Shown: piece by piece, positions 1-8,357 of the stretch
How positions within the stretch are numbered: the stretch's first letter is position 1
How the letters are laid out: each line of letters starts with the position of its first letter
From: GCA-2731375 sp046582635
GTDB lineage: Bacteria; Pseudomonadota; Alphaproteobacteria; GCA-2731375
Reading direction: 5' to 3'
DNA length: 17,738 bases
Assembly (NCBI GenBank): GCA_046582635.1
Contig: JAYGEA010000199.1
Location: 1-17,738 of the forward strand
Program-made: the position numbers and the translations under genes
Notes under the pieces: model-generated
The model's database searches: none
Told to the model about the DNA's origin: nothing
Seen by the model: the letters and a program-made list of their open reading frames with translations, nothing else

Positions 1-920
1 TAAGACAGACGCAGGGCCTGGCGCGCCGTCACCCTGGGATCTTGATCGCTATCGATCACCGGCGGTTGATCGGAAACGATTTCGAGCGGCCATTCCGCCA
101 ACATCCGTTCGCCGGAGACAACGCCAAGGCGCCGTCCCGCCTCGATCGTCCGGGTCAATTCATAGTTTCGCCCATCGATCCGCTTGAACGGCGCCGCCAC
201 GCCGTCGATCAACATCCGCGGCACCGCCCCGCCGCCGAACACCCGGGCCATGATGGTGCTGCCCTGGGCAACGCGCAAAATGTCGCCACTTTTGGGGTCC
301 AGCTTGAGGGGTGGCAGGCCGGTATAATCAGGCGGGTTCAGCCAGGCCTCAAGCTCCGCCGGCGGCCCGGCGGCGGCGCTGAAGTCCGGGTTGAGCGCCA
401 GATCCAGACGTTCCTCCGCCTCCAGCCCACCGACAAACAGGCCCGCCGCCAGCAACAGAAAAACCAGTGCGCGGAGGGACCAAGGATCAACCTTTGGCAG
501 ACCCGGCCGCGGCAGGCCGACCCGCAGGTCGCGCACGGTCTCCCGGGTCCGGCGCAGATGGGCCCGCCACAAGGCGGCCGCCAGATGGTCATGGGCGTTG
601 GTCAGGCGGTCCGCCAGGGTGTTCAAGGGGCGGTGGCGCAAACCGCTGTCGGTTTCCAGGCGCCGGATAACTTTGTCATGGCCGGGCCGGCGCCATTGCC
701 TGACAGCGAACCAAACCGCCGCCGCCGCCAGCAGAATAAAGATACCCAGCATGGCCACATGCAGCCACGGCGACAGCAGCGCCGGCAGTTCCAACAGGGC
801 CAGGGCCAGAAACAGACCAACCAGGCACAACAGCGGCAACAAGGCCCGCCAGGCATTTTCCCAGATCAGTACCAGCCGCGCGGCGAGATGCAGGAGATGT
901 GTCTGATCGGGCGGCCGCAT
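1..920 (-). CDS. DUF4175 / TIGR02302 family membrane protein, N-terminal part (runs off left edge)
   Basis: The minus-strand frame is open from an ATG at 920 to the left edge: 306 codons and no stop, so the C-terminal part (family members are roughly 800 residues) lies outside. Three hydrophobic segments are visible, near residues 25-45, 53-72 and 150-166. The first two form a hairpin and the third precedes a long, presumably periplasmic region. The stretch around residues 190-205 (WLNPPDYTGLPP) and the later PPVID segment are typical of the alphaproteobacterial family TIGR02302, whose function is unknown. The start follows the lysA stop by 4 bases, and the lysA TAA forms part of a TAAGG ribosome-binding site, so translation is probably coupled to lysA. 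The family call rests on motif recall and gene order. No molecular function can be given. Confidence 0.85.
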   Translation of the reverse strand, partial: MRPPDQTHLLHLAARLVLIWENAWRALLPLLCLVGLFLALALLELPALLSPWLHVAMLGIFILLAAAAVWFAVRQWRRPGHDKVIRRLETDSGLRHRPLNTLADRLTNAHDHLAAALWRAHLRRTRETVRDLRVGLPRPGLPKVDPWSLRALVFLLLAAGLFVGGLEAEERLDLALNPDFSAAAGPPAELEAWLNPPDYTGLPPLKLDPKSGDILRVAQGSTIMARVFGGGAVPRMLIDGVAAPFKRIDGRNYELTRTIEAGRRLGVVSGERMLAEWPLEIVSDQPPVIDSDQDPRVTARQALRLS

Positions 921-924
921 GACC

Positions 925-2196
925 TTAGACCAAAACTGTCTGTTGCCAGGGCGGCGCCTGGTCTAGGGCGATCAGGTCAGCAATATCCTGGCGCGGGCGG
1001 ATCGTGGCAAAACGATCCCCCTTGACCATGACCTCGGCCACCAGGGGCCGGCTGTTATACGTCGATGCCATCACGGCACCATACGCCCCGGCGCTGCGCA
1101 CCGCGATCAAATCATCGGGAGCAAGGGGTGCCAGGTGCCGGTCCTTGGCCAGGGTATCGCCCGTCTCGCAGATCGGGCCGACCACGTCTGCTGCCTCCAG
1201 AACCGCATCGGGCGCGGGCGCCAGCACGGGCACGATATCGTGCCAGCTGTCATACATGGCGGGGCGGATCAAATCATTCATGGCGGCGTCAATAATAACA
1301 AACCTGCGGCCTTCATGCTTCTCATGAATGACCCGCGCCACCAGAATGCCCGCATTGCCCACCAGCACGCGGCCCGGCTCCAACACCAGGTCAAGATTGC
1401 GGTTGGCGGTCAGGCGCTTGACCATGGCGCCGTAGGCGGCGGGGGTGGGCGGTGTCTCGCCGCCATAGGGGATGCCCAGGCCGCCGCCCAGATTGCAGCG
1501 GCGGATTTCATGGCCCGCGGCCCGCAATTCATCGATCAGGCCCAGTGCCTTGTCGAAAGCCGCCTCGAACGGTGCCAGATCGGTGATTTGCGAGCCGATG
1601 TGGATCGCCACCCCCAACATGGCCAGCCCGGGCAGAGCCGCGCCCAACGCGAAAATTTCCATGGCCCGGCCGATGGGAATGCCGAACTTATTCTGGTTCC
1701 GCCCCGTGGTAATTTTTTCGTGGGTGCCCGCGTCCACGTCCGGATTAATCCGGATGGAAACCGGCGCCACTCTGCCCATCCCGGCCGCCAAGGCGCTAAG
1801 CAGGCGCAATTCCGGCTCGCTTTCCACGTTGAACTGATAAATGCCCAGGCCCAGGGCCTGGACCAGTTCATCCCTGGTCTTGCCCGGCCCGGCAAAGACC
1901 ACATCGCCGGGCGCCGCGCCGGCGGCCAGGGCGCGCTTCAACTCACCGCCCGATATGACGTCGACGCCGGCGCCCAACTCCACCAAGGTGCGGATCACCG
2001 CCTGGTTGGAATTGGCCTTGATGGCATAACAGACCTTGGCACCGGTGCCGTCGAGGGCGCCGGTCAGGACATTGTAATGGCGGGTCATGGTGGCGGTGGA
2101 GTAGCAGTAAAACGGCGTGCCAACGGCCGCCGCGATGTCGGGGATGGGCACATCCTCGGCATGCAGAACACCCTCGCGGTACTGAAAATGATCCAT
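925..2196 (-). CDS. lysA: Diaminopimelate decarboxylase
   Basis: A PLP-dependent fold-type III enzyme that decarboxylates meso-diaminopimelate to L-lysine, the last step of lysine synthesis, in the cytosol. The product is 423 residues, normal for LysA. The PLP lysine is K60 in YAIKAN. The phosphate-binding glycine loop GGGLGI is at 237-242, EPGR at 273-276, the catalytic cysteine in CETGD at 343-347, and the conserved tyrosine in the AGAYG segment near 372. The frame stays open upstream to 2289, but that extension reads back through lptM and looks non-native. The ATG at 2196 gives the usual N-terminus (MDHFQYREG) and starts 2 bases after the lptM stop. Position between lptM and the DUF4175 gene matches the common alphaproteobacterial order. 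Expression is probably driven from upstream of argH. Confidence 0.97.
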   Translation of the reverse strand: MDHFQYREGVLHAEDVPIPDIAAAVGTPFYCYSTATMTRHYNVLTGALDGTGAKVCYAIKANSNQAVIRTLVELGAGVDVISGGELKRALAAGAAPGDVVFAGPGKTRDELVQALGLGIYQFNVESEPELRLLSALAAGMGRVAPVSIRINPDVDAGTHEKITTGRNQNKFGIPIGRAMEIFALGAALPGLAMLGVAIHIGSQITDLAPFEAAFDKALGLIDELRAAGHEIRRCNLGGGLGIPYGGETPPTPAAYGAMVKRLTANRNLDLVLEPGRVLVGNAGILVARVIHEKHEGRRFVIIDAAMNDLIRPAMYDSWHDIVPVLAPAPDAVLEAADVVGPICETGDTLAKDRHLAPLAPDDLIAVRSAGAYGAVMASTYNSRPLVAEVMVKGDRFATIRPRQDIADLIALDQAPPWQQTVLV

Positions 2197-2198
2197 CT

Positions 2199-2387
2199 CT
2201 ACGACTGCCCTTTTTTCTTCAACGTCTTGCGGCCCACCTTCATGCCGGAACTGCCGTCGGGCCGCTTCAGGGGTCCCTTTTTGCCGCAACCAGCGATGGC
2301 GATCCCCGCACTGGCCAACAACAAGCCCACGATCAGCCGGCGGCGAGTCACGGGCGCGCCCGAGCGACTAATCATGCGGCCAATCAT
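2199..2387 (-). CDS. lptM: LptM-like small lipoprotein (LPS translocon maturation factor family, formerly YifL)
   Basis: A 62-residue protein with a positively charged N-terminus (RRR near residue 15), a short hydrophobic stretch and a lipobox ending in cysteine (AIAGC, cysteine near residue 34). The CGKKGPLKRP sequence follows at once. That CGxKGPL signature is the hallmark of LptM, an outer-membrane lipoprotein that helps oxidative maturation of the LptD/LptE LPS translocon in enterobacteria. Whether it does so here is inferred. Its ATG overlaps the argH stop as ATGA (2384-2387), and it ends 2 bases before lysA, so it is translated within the argH-lysA operon. An internal ATG at residue 5 (2375) is an alternative start. 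The C-terminus is short and lysine-rich, with no other domain. Confidence 0.85.
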   Translation of the reverse strand: MIGRMISRSGAPVTRRRLIVGLLLASAGIAIAGCGKKGPLKRPDGSSGMKVGRKTLKKKGQS

Positions 2388-3808
2388 ATTGAACGCCGCG
2401 CCGCGGCGATGGCGGCGCGGACCTGGCTGGGCGCCGTGCCACCCTGACTGACCCGGCTGGCAACGGAGTTTTCCACCCCCAGGACGGCAAAGACCGCTTC
2501 GGTGATGCCGGTTTCAACGGCCTGCATATGGGCCAGGGACAGGCCGTCCAGATCGACGCCACGATCCTCGGCCAGTTTCACTAAGCTGCCGGTGACGTGA
2601 TGGGCCCGGCGGAACGGCAGGCCCAACTCCCGCACCAGCCAATCCGCCAAGTCCGTGGCGGTGGCGAAGCCTTGCCCGGCGGCGGCCGCCATGACCGCCT
2701 TGTTGGCCGTCAAATCACCGATCATGCCGGTCATGGCGGGCACGGTCAGGGTCAGGGTATCGGCCACTTCAAAAACCGGTTCCTTGTCTTCCTGCATGTC
2801 CTTGGAATAAGTCATGGGCAGGCCCTTCATGACCACCAGCAGGGCCGTCAGATCGCCGATCACCCGGCCCGCCTTGGCGCGCACCAGTTCGGCGGCGTCG
2901 GGATTGCGTTTTTGCGGCATGATGGAAGAGCCGGTGGTGAATCCATCGCCCAGGGAGATAAAATTGAATTGCGCCGACGACCAGTTGACGATTTCCTCCG
3001 CCAGGCGCGAGAGATGCACGGACAGGATGGCGGCCGCGGCCATATATTCCATGGCGAAATCCCGTGCCGATACCGCGTCCATGGAATTGGCGCACGGCCG
3101 GGCAAAACCAAGTTCCGCCGCCGTCGCCTCCCGGTCGATGGGGAACGAGGTGCCGGCCAGGGCGGCGGCGCCCAGGGGGCTTTCATTCAGCCGGGCGCGA
3201 CAATCGGTGAAACGGCCCCGGTCCCGATGCAGCATTTCCACATAGGCCATCAGATGATGGCCAAAGGTGACCGGCTGGGCCGCCTGGAGGTGGGTGAAGC
3301 CGGGCATAACGGTATCGGCATGTTCCTCGGCCTGGTCCAACAGGGCGGTTTGCAGCTGCATCAGGGCCGGGTCCAGGGCGTCGATCTCGTCCCGCAGCCA
3401 CAGGCGGAAATCCAGCGCGACCTGGTCATTTCGGCTGCGCCCGGTGTGCAGGCGGCCGGCCGGCTCGCCAATAATTTCCGCCAGGCGGGCCTCCACATGC
3501 ATGTGGATATCCTCCTTGGCGGCGTCGAATTCGAAGGTGCCACCGGAAATCTCCGCCTCGATTTGATCAAGGCCTTTCAAGATAGCGTTACCGTCGTCAC
3601 TTGTTAAGATGCCCTGTGCCGCCAGCATGTTACAATGAGCCCGGCTGCCGGCGATATCCTGGCGGTAGAAACGGCGGTCGAAAAAGATCGAGGCGTTGAT
3701 CCGCTGCATGATATCCGAGGCACCCGTGGCAAAACGACCGCCCCACAAGGTGTTCGTGGGGGCATTGGCGTCTGCGTTAGCTTTCTGTTCGGACCGATCA
3801 TCGGTCAT
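2384..3808 (-). CDS. argH: Argininosuccinate lyase
   Basis: Cleaves argininosuccinate to arginine and fumarate, the final step of arginine synthesis, as a cytosolic homotetramer of the fumarase/aspartase superfamily. The product is 474 residues, slightly long because of a hydrophilic 18-residue N-terminal tail before TLWGGRF. The family motifs are present: HTGRSRNDQV at 121-130, GFTHLQ at 170-175 with the conserved histidine, and the signature loop GSSIMPQKRNPD at 293-304 holding the catalytic serine. The frame remains open to 4165 upstream, but that stretch is antisense to tlpA. The ATG at 3808 has a GGGAG/TAGGA ribosome-binding site in the short gap before it. It is the first gene of the argH-lptM-lysA-DUF4175 unit and diverges from tlpA with 28 bp between starts, so any promoter must overlap coding sequence. 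Confidence 0.97.
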   Translation of the reverse strand: MTDDRSEQKANADANAPTNTLWGGRFATGASDIMQRINASIFFDRRFYRQDIAGSRAHCNMLAAQGILTSDDGNAILKGLDQIEAEISGGTFEFDAAKEDIHMHVEARLAEIIGEPAGRLHTGRSRNDQVALDFRLWLRDEIDALDPALMQLQTALLDQAEEHADTVMPGFTHLQAAQPVTFGHHLMAYVEMLHRDRGRFTDCRARLNESPLGAAALAGTSFPIDREATAAELGFARPCANSMDAVSARDFAMEYMAAAAILSVHLSRLAEEIVNWSSAQFNFISLGDGFTTGSSIMPQKRNPDAAELVRAKAGRVIGDLTALLVVMKGLPMTYSKDMQEDKEPVFEVADTLTLTVPAMTGMIGDLTANKAVMAAAAGQGFATATDLADWLVRELGLPFRRAHHVTGSLVKLAEDRGVDLDGLSLAHMQAVETGITEAVFAVLGVENSVASRVSQGGTAPSQVRAAIAAARRSI

Positions 3809-3836
3809 ATTCCTACTCCCGCCCCGTGAGGAGGCC

Positions 3837-4418
<582 letters not shown>

Positions 4419-4472
4419 CCTAAAGTGATGTTTGGGCTAGATTGGCGACGAAATCATGGTGGAGTTGAATGA

Positions 4473-5357
4473 ATGGCGTTGCAAGCGGCGGACCGGGAAT
4501 TTTTTTTCGAACATGGCTATATCCATGTGGGAAATGTTCTAACGGCGGAATGGCTGGGCGCCATCCGGGCCAAGATCGAGACCATCGTGGACAAGGCGCG
4601 CGGCGTTTCCGACCATGACGCGGTCTATGACCTGGAAGCCAGTCACCGGGCCGACGCACCCCGCGTGCGGCGCATCAAGACGCCGCATGTGCATTTCCCC
4701 CTGTTCGAGAAACTGGCCCGCGACCCCGCCCTGACCGACCCGGTGGCGGTGCTGATCGGGGAAGATATCCGCCTCTACGGCGGCAAGATCAATATCAAGG
4801 CGGCCAATTACGGCGCCCCGGTTGAATGGCATCAGGATTGGGCGTTTTATCCCCATACCAACGACGATGTTCTAACCATCGGTATCTTTCTGGACGATAT
4901 GGACGCCGACAACGGACCCTTGTGCGTCATGCCCGGCTCCCACAAGGGGCCAATTTATGACCATCATGCCGAGGGGGCCTTTTGCGGCGCCCTGGATCTG
5001 GAAACCGCCGAGCTGGATTTCAGCCAGGCCGTCCCCATGGAGGGCAAGGCGGGGGATATGGTGATCTTCCATTCCCGCTGTGTCCACGGCTCCACCGCCA
5101 ACCGCTCGAACCGGCAACGCAGCCTGCTGATCTGGGAAATGACCGCCACCGATGCCTGGCCCCTGGCCGGCCTGCGGGACGGCTATGAAGAGTTCCAGCG
5201 CTGGGTGATCCGGGGCCAGGGCAGCCTGGTGCCGCGCCTGGAAGATGTGCCCGTGCGCATGCCCTATCCCCTCGCCGTGCATGGCGGCTCTATCTACGAG
5301 AACCAGCGGGCCACGAACCGGCAGTATTTCGAACATCTGGGCGATGCCGCCGATTGA
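4473..5357 (+). CDS. Phytanoyl-CoA dioxygenase (PhyH) family Fe(II)/2-oxoglutarate oxygenase
   Basis: A 294-residue cupin-fold oxygenase that uses Fe(II), O2 and 2-oxoglutarate to hydroxylate a substrate, probably in the cytosol since no signal peptide is seen. The iron ligands are visible: H120 and D122 in WHQDW, and H205 in VHGSTANRS. R216, eleven residues after H205, fits the 2-oxoglutarate-binding arginine. The PGSHKGP segment near 154-160 is also typical. The substrate cannot be told from sequence. The family includes phytanoyl-CoA, ectoine and secondary-metabolite hydroxylases, and many members are uncharacterised. The ATG at 4473 has GGTGGAG about 8 bases upstream. The gene lies 54 bp after tlpA and 88 bp before the YHS gene on the same strand. 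Neither neighbour suggests a pathway. Confidence 0.9.
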   Translation: MALQAADREFFFEHGYIHVGNVLTAEWLGAIRAKIETIVDKARGVSDHDAVYDLEASHRADAPRVRRIKTPHVHFPLFEKLARDPALTDPVAVLIGEDIRLYGGKINIKAANYGAPVEWHQDWAFYPHTNDDVLTIGIFLDDMDADNGPLCVMPGSHKGPIYDHHAEGAFCGALDLETAELDFSQAVPMEGKAGDMVIFHSRCVHGSTANRSNRQRSLLIWEMTATDAWPLAGLRDGYEEFQRWVIRGQGSLVPRLEDVPVRMPYPLAVHGGSIYENQRATNRQYFEHLGDAAD

Positions 5358-5445
5358 TGGCGAAAATTTGAACGATGGTTGAGGTCATTTGAACCTATAT
5401 TCCCAATGTACTGGGGAAAGCCCGCAACAGTGATGGGAATGGAAC

Positions 5446-5907
5446 ATGTTGGCTCGACATTCGATTATAATCACCTTGGCGCTGACCACGGCGCTGCTTT
5501 TCGCGGCACCGGCCACACTGGCTCTCGCGGCGGACGCGATTTATACCAACTGGCTGGGCAAGGCCATTGCCGGCTATGATCCCGTCGCCTACCACACCAT
5601 GGGCAAGCCGGTCGAAGGCAACAGCGATTTCACCACCAAATGGCAGGGCGCGAAATGGTATTTTGCCTCCGCCCGAAACCGCGACAAGTTCACCGCCATG
5701 CCGGAGCAATATGCGCCCAAATACGGCGGCTATTGCGCCTATGCGGTGGCGCAGAATTCCACCGCCAAGATCGATCCGGAAGCCTGGAAGATCGTCGATG
5801 GCAAACTGTATCTGAATTATTCCAAGGGCATTCAGAAAACCTGGGAAGGTGATCAGGCGGCCTTCATCGTGGCCGCCGACAAGAACTGGCCCGGCGTGTT
5901 GAATTAG
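5446..5907 (+). CDS. Secreted YHS domain-containing protein
   Basis: A 153-residue exported protein. Residues 1-29 form a clear signal peptide (hydrophobic core, then ALAAD), so the mature protein should be periplasmic. Residues about 42-100 match the YHS fold found in metal-handling proteins: AGYDPVAYHTMGKPV, a tryptophan-rich strand (WQGAKWYFAS), then PKYGGYCAYAVA with the only mature cysteine, C97. The tail (DPEAWKIVDGKLYLNYS) is conserved in family members I recall. Related proteins are often annotated YHS domain-containing (seleno)protein. This copy has no in-frame TGA that would indicate selenocysteine. A role in binding copper or another metal is inference only. The ribosome-binding site is weak (GGGAATGGAAC). 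The stop overlaps the histidine kinase stop on the opposite strand within 4 bases (TTAG, 5904-5907). Confidence 0.85.
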   Translation: MLARHSIIITLALTTALLFAAPATLALAADAIYTNWLGKAIAGYDPVAYHTMGKPVEGNSDFTTKWQGAKWYFASARNRDKFTAMPEQYAPKYGGYCAYAVAQNSTAKIDPEAWKIVDGKLYLNYSKGIQKTWEGDQAAFIVAADKNWPGVLN

Positions 5908-7271
5908 ACCGCTTCGGCCAATGGCAGTTCAAGGCGCGCCGACAGTCCGCCGATTTCAGCCTCGTGCAGGCTTAGGCTGCCGCCATACAAATCGGCCATA
6001 TCGGCCACGATAGCCAGTCCCAGGCCGGTCCCGTGCTTGCTTTCATCGAGACGGGCGCCACGGGCCAGAACGTCATCCCGGCGTTCCGGCGGCAACCCCG
6101 GACCATCGTCGTCGATGGACAGGATAATCCGGTCCGCCCGCCGTGCCAGCCCCACCCGCACCACGCTTGCAGCCCATTGGCAGGCATTTTCCATCAAGTT
6201 TCCCAGCATTTCCTGCAAGTCCTCCCGCTCGCCGGCAAAGACCAGAGGTGTTACATCATCCACGAAGATTGTGACCCCGCTGTCCTGATGCAGGCGGTTC
6301 AGCACGCGTTTCAGTTCGGACAGCACCGGCGCGACGTCGCACCGGGCGCCCAGCACCCCGGCCGCCGCCGCCGTACGGGCCCTGGCCAAATGCCGGTCCA
6401 CCTGGCGCTGCATCTCCACCACGGAATGGCGGACCTGGGCGGCCAGGGTGCCATCATCATTGTTCGCCTCATTGGCCGCCTCGTTGGCCAGTACCGCCAG
6501 GGGGGTTTTCAGGGCATGGGCCAAATCGCCCGCATGGGTGCGGGCCCGGTTGATGACGGCGGCCTGATGGCCCAGCAAATTATCAATTTCATCGGCCAAA
6601 GGCTGGATTTCGCTGGGAAAAGCGCCCGGCAATCGATCCGCCCGGCCGGCCCGAATGTCAGCCAAGGCCCGGCCAATCCGGGCCAGGGGGCGCAGGCCGA
6701 TCTGTACCTGTAGCACCATGGCGCCGATCAGACCCAGGCCCAGGACCGCCAAGGCCACGGCCAAAAGGCGGTCAAACCGGGCGATATCGGACGCAACCGC
6801 CGATGGGTCCCCGGCCAGTTGAAACACAAAGGACCCTTCAATGCCCGTGATGGTCAGGCGCCGCGCTGCCAGGCGCAACGGAACGCCGTTAGGTCCTATA
6901 AAATCCCGAAAATTCGTTCCACTGTCAGAATTATTTTCTCCGTCGCCAGGCAAGACCCCATCCCACAGGGATCGGGACCGCAACAATGGTCCTTCAGCGT
7001 TGGAAATCTGCCAATACCAGCCCGACAGAGGTTGCTGAAAACGGTGGTCGGGCAACGGTCGTCGCAAGGTAGCCGCGCCAGCTTTGTCCCAGTCGCTGGC
7101 CGCGATGACCCCGGCGAGCTGGGCCGATAGATTGTCGTCAAAGCCGCGACGCACTTGATCGGCGAATAATGCCGATAACAAGGCCCAGGCCGCAACCAAG
7201 GCAATCGCGCACCACAACACCGCCATGGCGATCAGGCGGAGGCGGAGAGAGTCTCTTCTAGGCGCCATCAC
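5904..7271 (-). CDS. PhoQ-like sensor histidine kinase
   Basis: A 455-residue inner-membrane kinase partnered with the response regulator just upstream. A transmembrane helix spans about 13-36, a periplasmic sensor region 37-166, and a second helix about 168-192. HAMP follows, then the dimerisation domain with phospho-acceptor H252 in DLAHALKTPLAVL, a sequence characteristic of the PhoQ branch. The ATP-binding domain has its N-box at ENAC (N362), G1 box DDDGPG at 387-392 and HGTGLGLA at 413-420, so the kinase appears complete. The signal is unknown. The sensor region has no acidic run that would indicate PhoQ-style Mg2+ sensing, though it has a D/E/N-rich loop near 110-120. Start is the GTG at 7271 or the ATG at 7268. 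Either overlaps the end of the regulator gene, so the two are probably translationally coupled. Confidence 0.93.
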   Translation of the reverse strand: MMAPRRDSLRLRLIAMAVLWCAIALVAAWALLSALFADQVRRGFDDNLSAQLAGVIAASDWDKAGAATLRRPLPDHRFQQPLSGWYWQISNAEGPLLRSRSLWDGVLPGDGENNSDSGTNFRDFIGPNGVPLRLAARRLTITGIEGSFVFQLAGDPSAVASDIARFDRLLAVALAVLGLGLIGAMVLQVQIGLRPLARIGRALADIRAGRADRLPGAFPSEIQPLADEIDNLLGHQAAVINRARTHAGDLAHALKTPLAVLANEAANEANNDDGTLAAQVRHSVVEMQRQVDRHLARARTAAAAGVLGARCDVAPVLSELKRVLNRLHQDSGVTIFVDDVTPLVFAGEREDLQEMLGNLMENACQWAASVVRVGLARRADRIILSIDDDGPGLPPERRDDVLARGARLDESKHGTGLGLAIVADMADLYGGSLSLHEAEIGGLSARLELPLAEAV

Positions 7272-7926
7272 CAGCCGTCAAGCGGTAACCAAGACCACGC
7301 ACGGTTACGATCAAGTCCGCTTTCGTCTTGCGACGCAGACGGCCAATAAAAACCTCTATGGTATTGGAATCCTTGTCGAAATCCTGCTCGTACAAATGTT
7401 CAACCAGTTCCGTGCGGGAGATTACCTTGCCCTGGTGATGCATCAGATATGATAGCAGGCGAAATTCCAGGGCCGTAAGGCTGACCGCTTGGCCGTCCAG
7501 GCTGACCTTGGCGGCGGCGATATCCAGGCGCAACGGCCCGCACTGGATCTCGTTGCTGGCGTGCCCCGCGGCCCGGCGCAACAGGGCGCGCAGGCGGGCC
7601 AGCATTTCTTCCATATGAAACGGCTTGGCCAGATAGTCATCGGCGCCGGCATCGATACCCGAAACCTTGTCCGACCAGCGGTCCCGCGCCGTCAGGATCA
7701 ACACCGGCATGTTGCGTCCATCCTCGCGCCAGCGCCGCAACACCGTGATACCGTCCAGGATCGGCAGGCCCAAATCCAGGACGACCGCGTCATAGGGTTC
7801 CGTATCGCCCAGAAAATGGCCTTCCTCGCCATCCTGGGCCAGATCCACCGCATAGCCGGCATCGGTCAGGGCGCGGCGCAATTGCGCGGCCAGGTCCTTG
7901 TCATCCTCCACCACCAGCAACCGCAT
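7258..7926 (-). CDS. OmpR/PhoP-family response regulator
   Basis: A DNA-binding response regulator of 222 residues. The receiver domain occupies about 1-115: acidic pocket VEDD at 6-9, phospho-acceptor D51 in VLDLGLP, T79 in LTAR, and K101 in LAKPF. A winged-helix trans_reg_C domain follows at about 130-218, ending with TIEVFIGRLRRK and VRGLGYRL, the recognition helix and wing of the OmpR class. The nearest described type is PhoP/QseB-like. It should be phosphorylated by the kinase encoded immediately downstream and bind promoter direct repeats. The ATG at 7926 overlaps the stop of the PepSY gene as TGATG, so the start is well supported. A GTG one codon earlier is possible. The target genes are unknown, but the cassette itself is a likely target by analogy with similar systems. 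Confidence 0.95.
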   Translation of the reverse strand: MRLLVVEDDKDLAAQLRRALTDAGYAVDLAQDGEEGHFLGDTEPYDAVVLDLGLPILDGITVLRRWREDGRNMPVLILTARDRWSDKVSGIDAGADDYLAKPFHMEEMLARLRALLRRAAGHASNEIQCGPLRLDIAAAKVSLDGQAVSLTALEFRLLSYLMHHQGKVISRTELVEHLYEQDFDKDSNTIEVFIGRLRRKTKADLIVTVRGLGYRLTAGDGA

Positions 7927-8303
7927 CACCGCCCCCCGCTCAAAACCCGCCCCGTTTGGGCGTCCACCACCAGACGGCGCACCCGATCACCGGGCGCCAG
8001 CAGTTTCAGGCGATAGATCCAGCGGCCCCGATTATTGCGAGCCAAATCAACATCCAACAGCCGGCCCGGATAGCGCCGGTTCACCCGTTGCATGATCCGG
8101 CCCAAGGGCAGAACATCGCCCGACCCCACCGCATCACGGGCCCGGTCATGATTCCGCCGACCGCGCTTATGCTTCTTGGCCAATAACAAAACACCGGTCT
8201 CCGCCTCCGAACCCGTTTGTACCGGACCAAGGTTGGCATGGACGGAATAGGGCAGTGCCAAGGCCGAAAGCAGTGCCGCAACCATGAAAGTTCGTCTAAC
8301 CAT
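7926..8303 (-). CDS. Secreted PepSY domain protein
   Basis: A 125-residue protein with a signal peptide (MVRRTF, then a hydrophobic stretch ending SVHA at about residue 23), so it is exported to the periplasm. A strongly basic low-complexity stretch follows (KKHKRGRRNHDRAR, near residues 43-56). The C-terminal half (VLPLGRIMQRVNRRYPGRLLDVDL to RLVVDAQTGRVL) is a PepSY domain, a fold linked to protease inhibition and to periplasmic sensing. Genes of this kind often precede PhoP/PhoQ-like pairs, where they may modulate the kinase. That role is inferred. The frame is open to 8459, but the upstream part reads through a repeat element. The ATG at 8303 has GGAG just before it and restores the signal peptide. 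It is the first gene of the PepSY-regulator-kinase unit. Confidence 0.85.
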   Translation of the reverse strand: MVRRTFMVAALLSALALPYSVHANLGPVQTGSEAETGVLLLAKKHKRGRRNHDRARDAVGSGDVLPLGRIMQRVNRRYPGRLLDVDLARNNRGRWIYRLKLLAPGDRVRRLVVDAQTGRVLSGGR

Positions 8304-8357
8304 GCTCCATACTAACCCAGCCGACCTGAACCACGGATGAATACGGGCGAACGAAAC

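Noticed and set aside
1135..2451. A 438-codon plus-strand open frame opposite lysA and lptM
   Set aside because: It is a shadow of the lysA, lptM and argH ends, with biased composition and no family resemblance.
5358..5445. A possible sigma-70 promoter before the YHS gene (TTGAAC at 5368, TATATT at 5396)
   Set aside because: The spacer is 22 bases, too long for a normal promoter, and other pairings give 10-11 bases. Some AT-rich sequence is there but no convincing -35/-10 pair.
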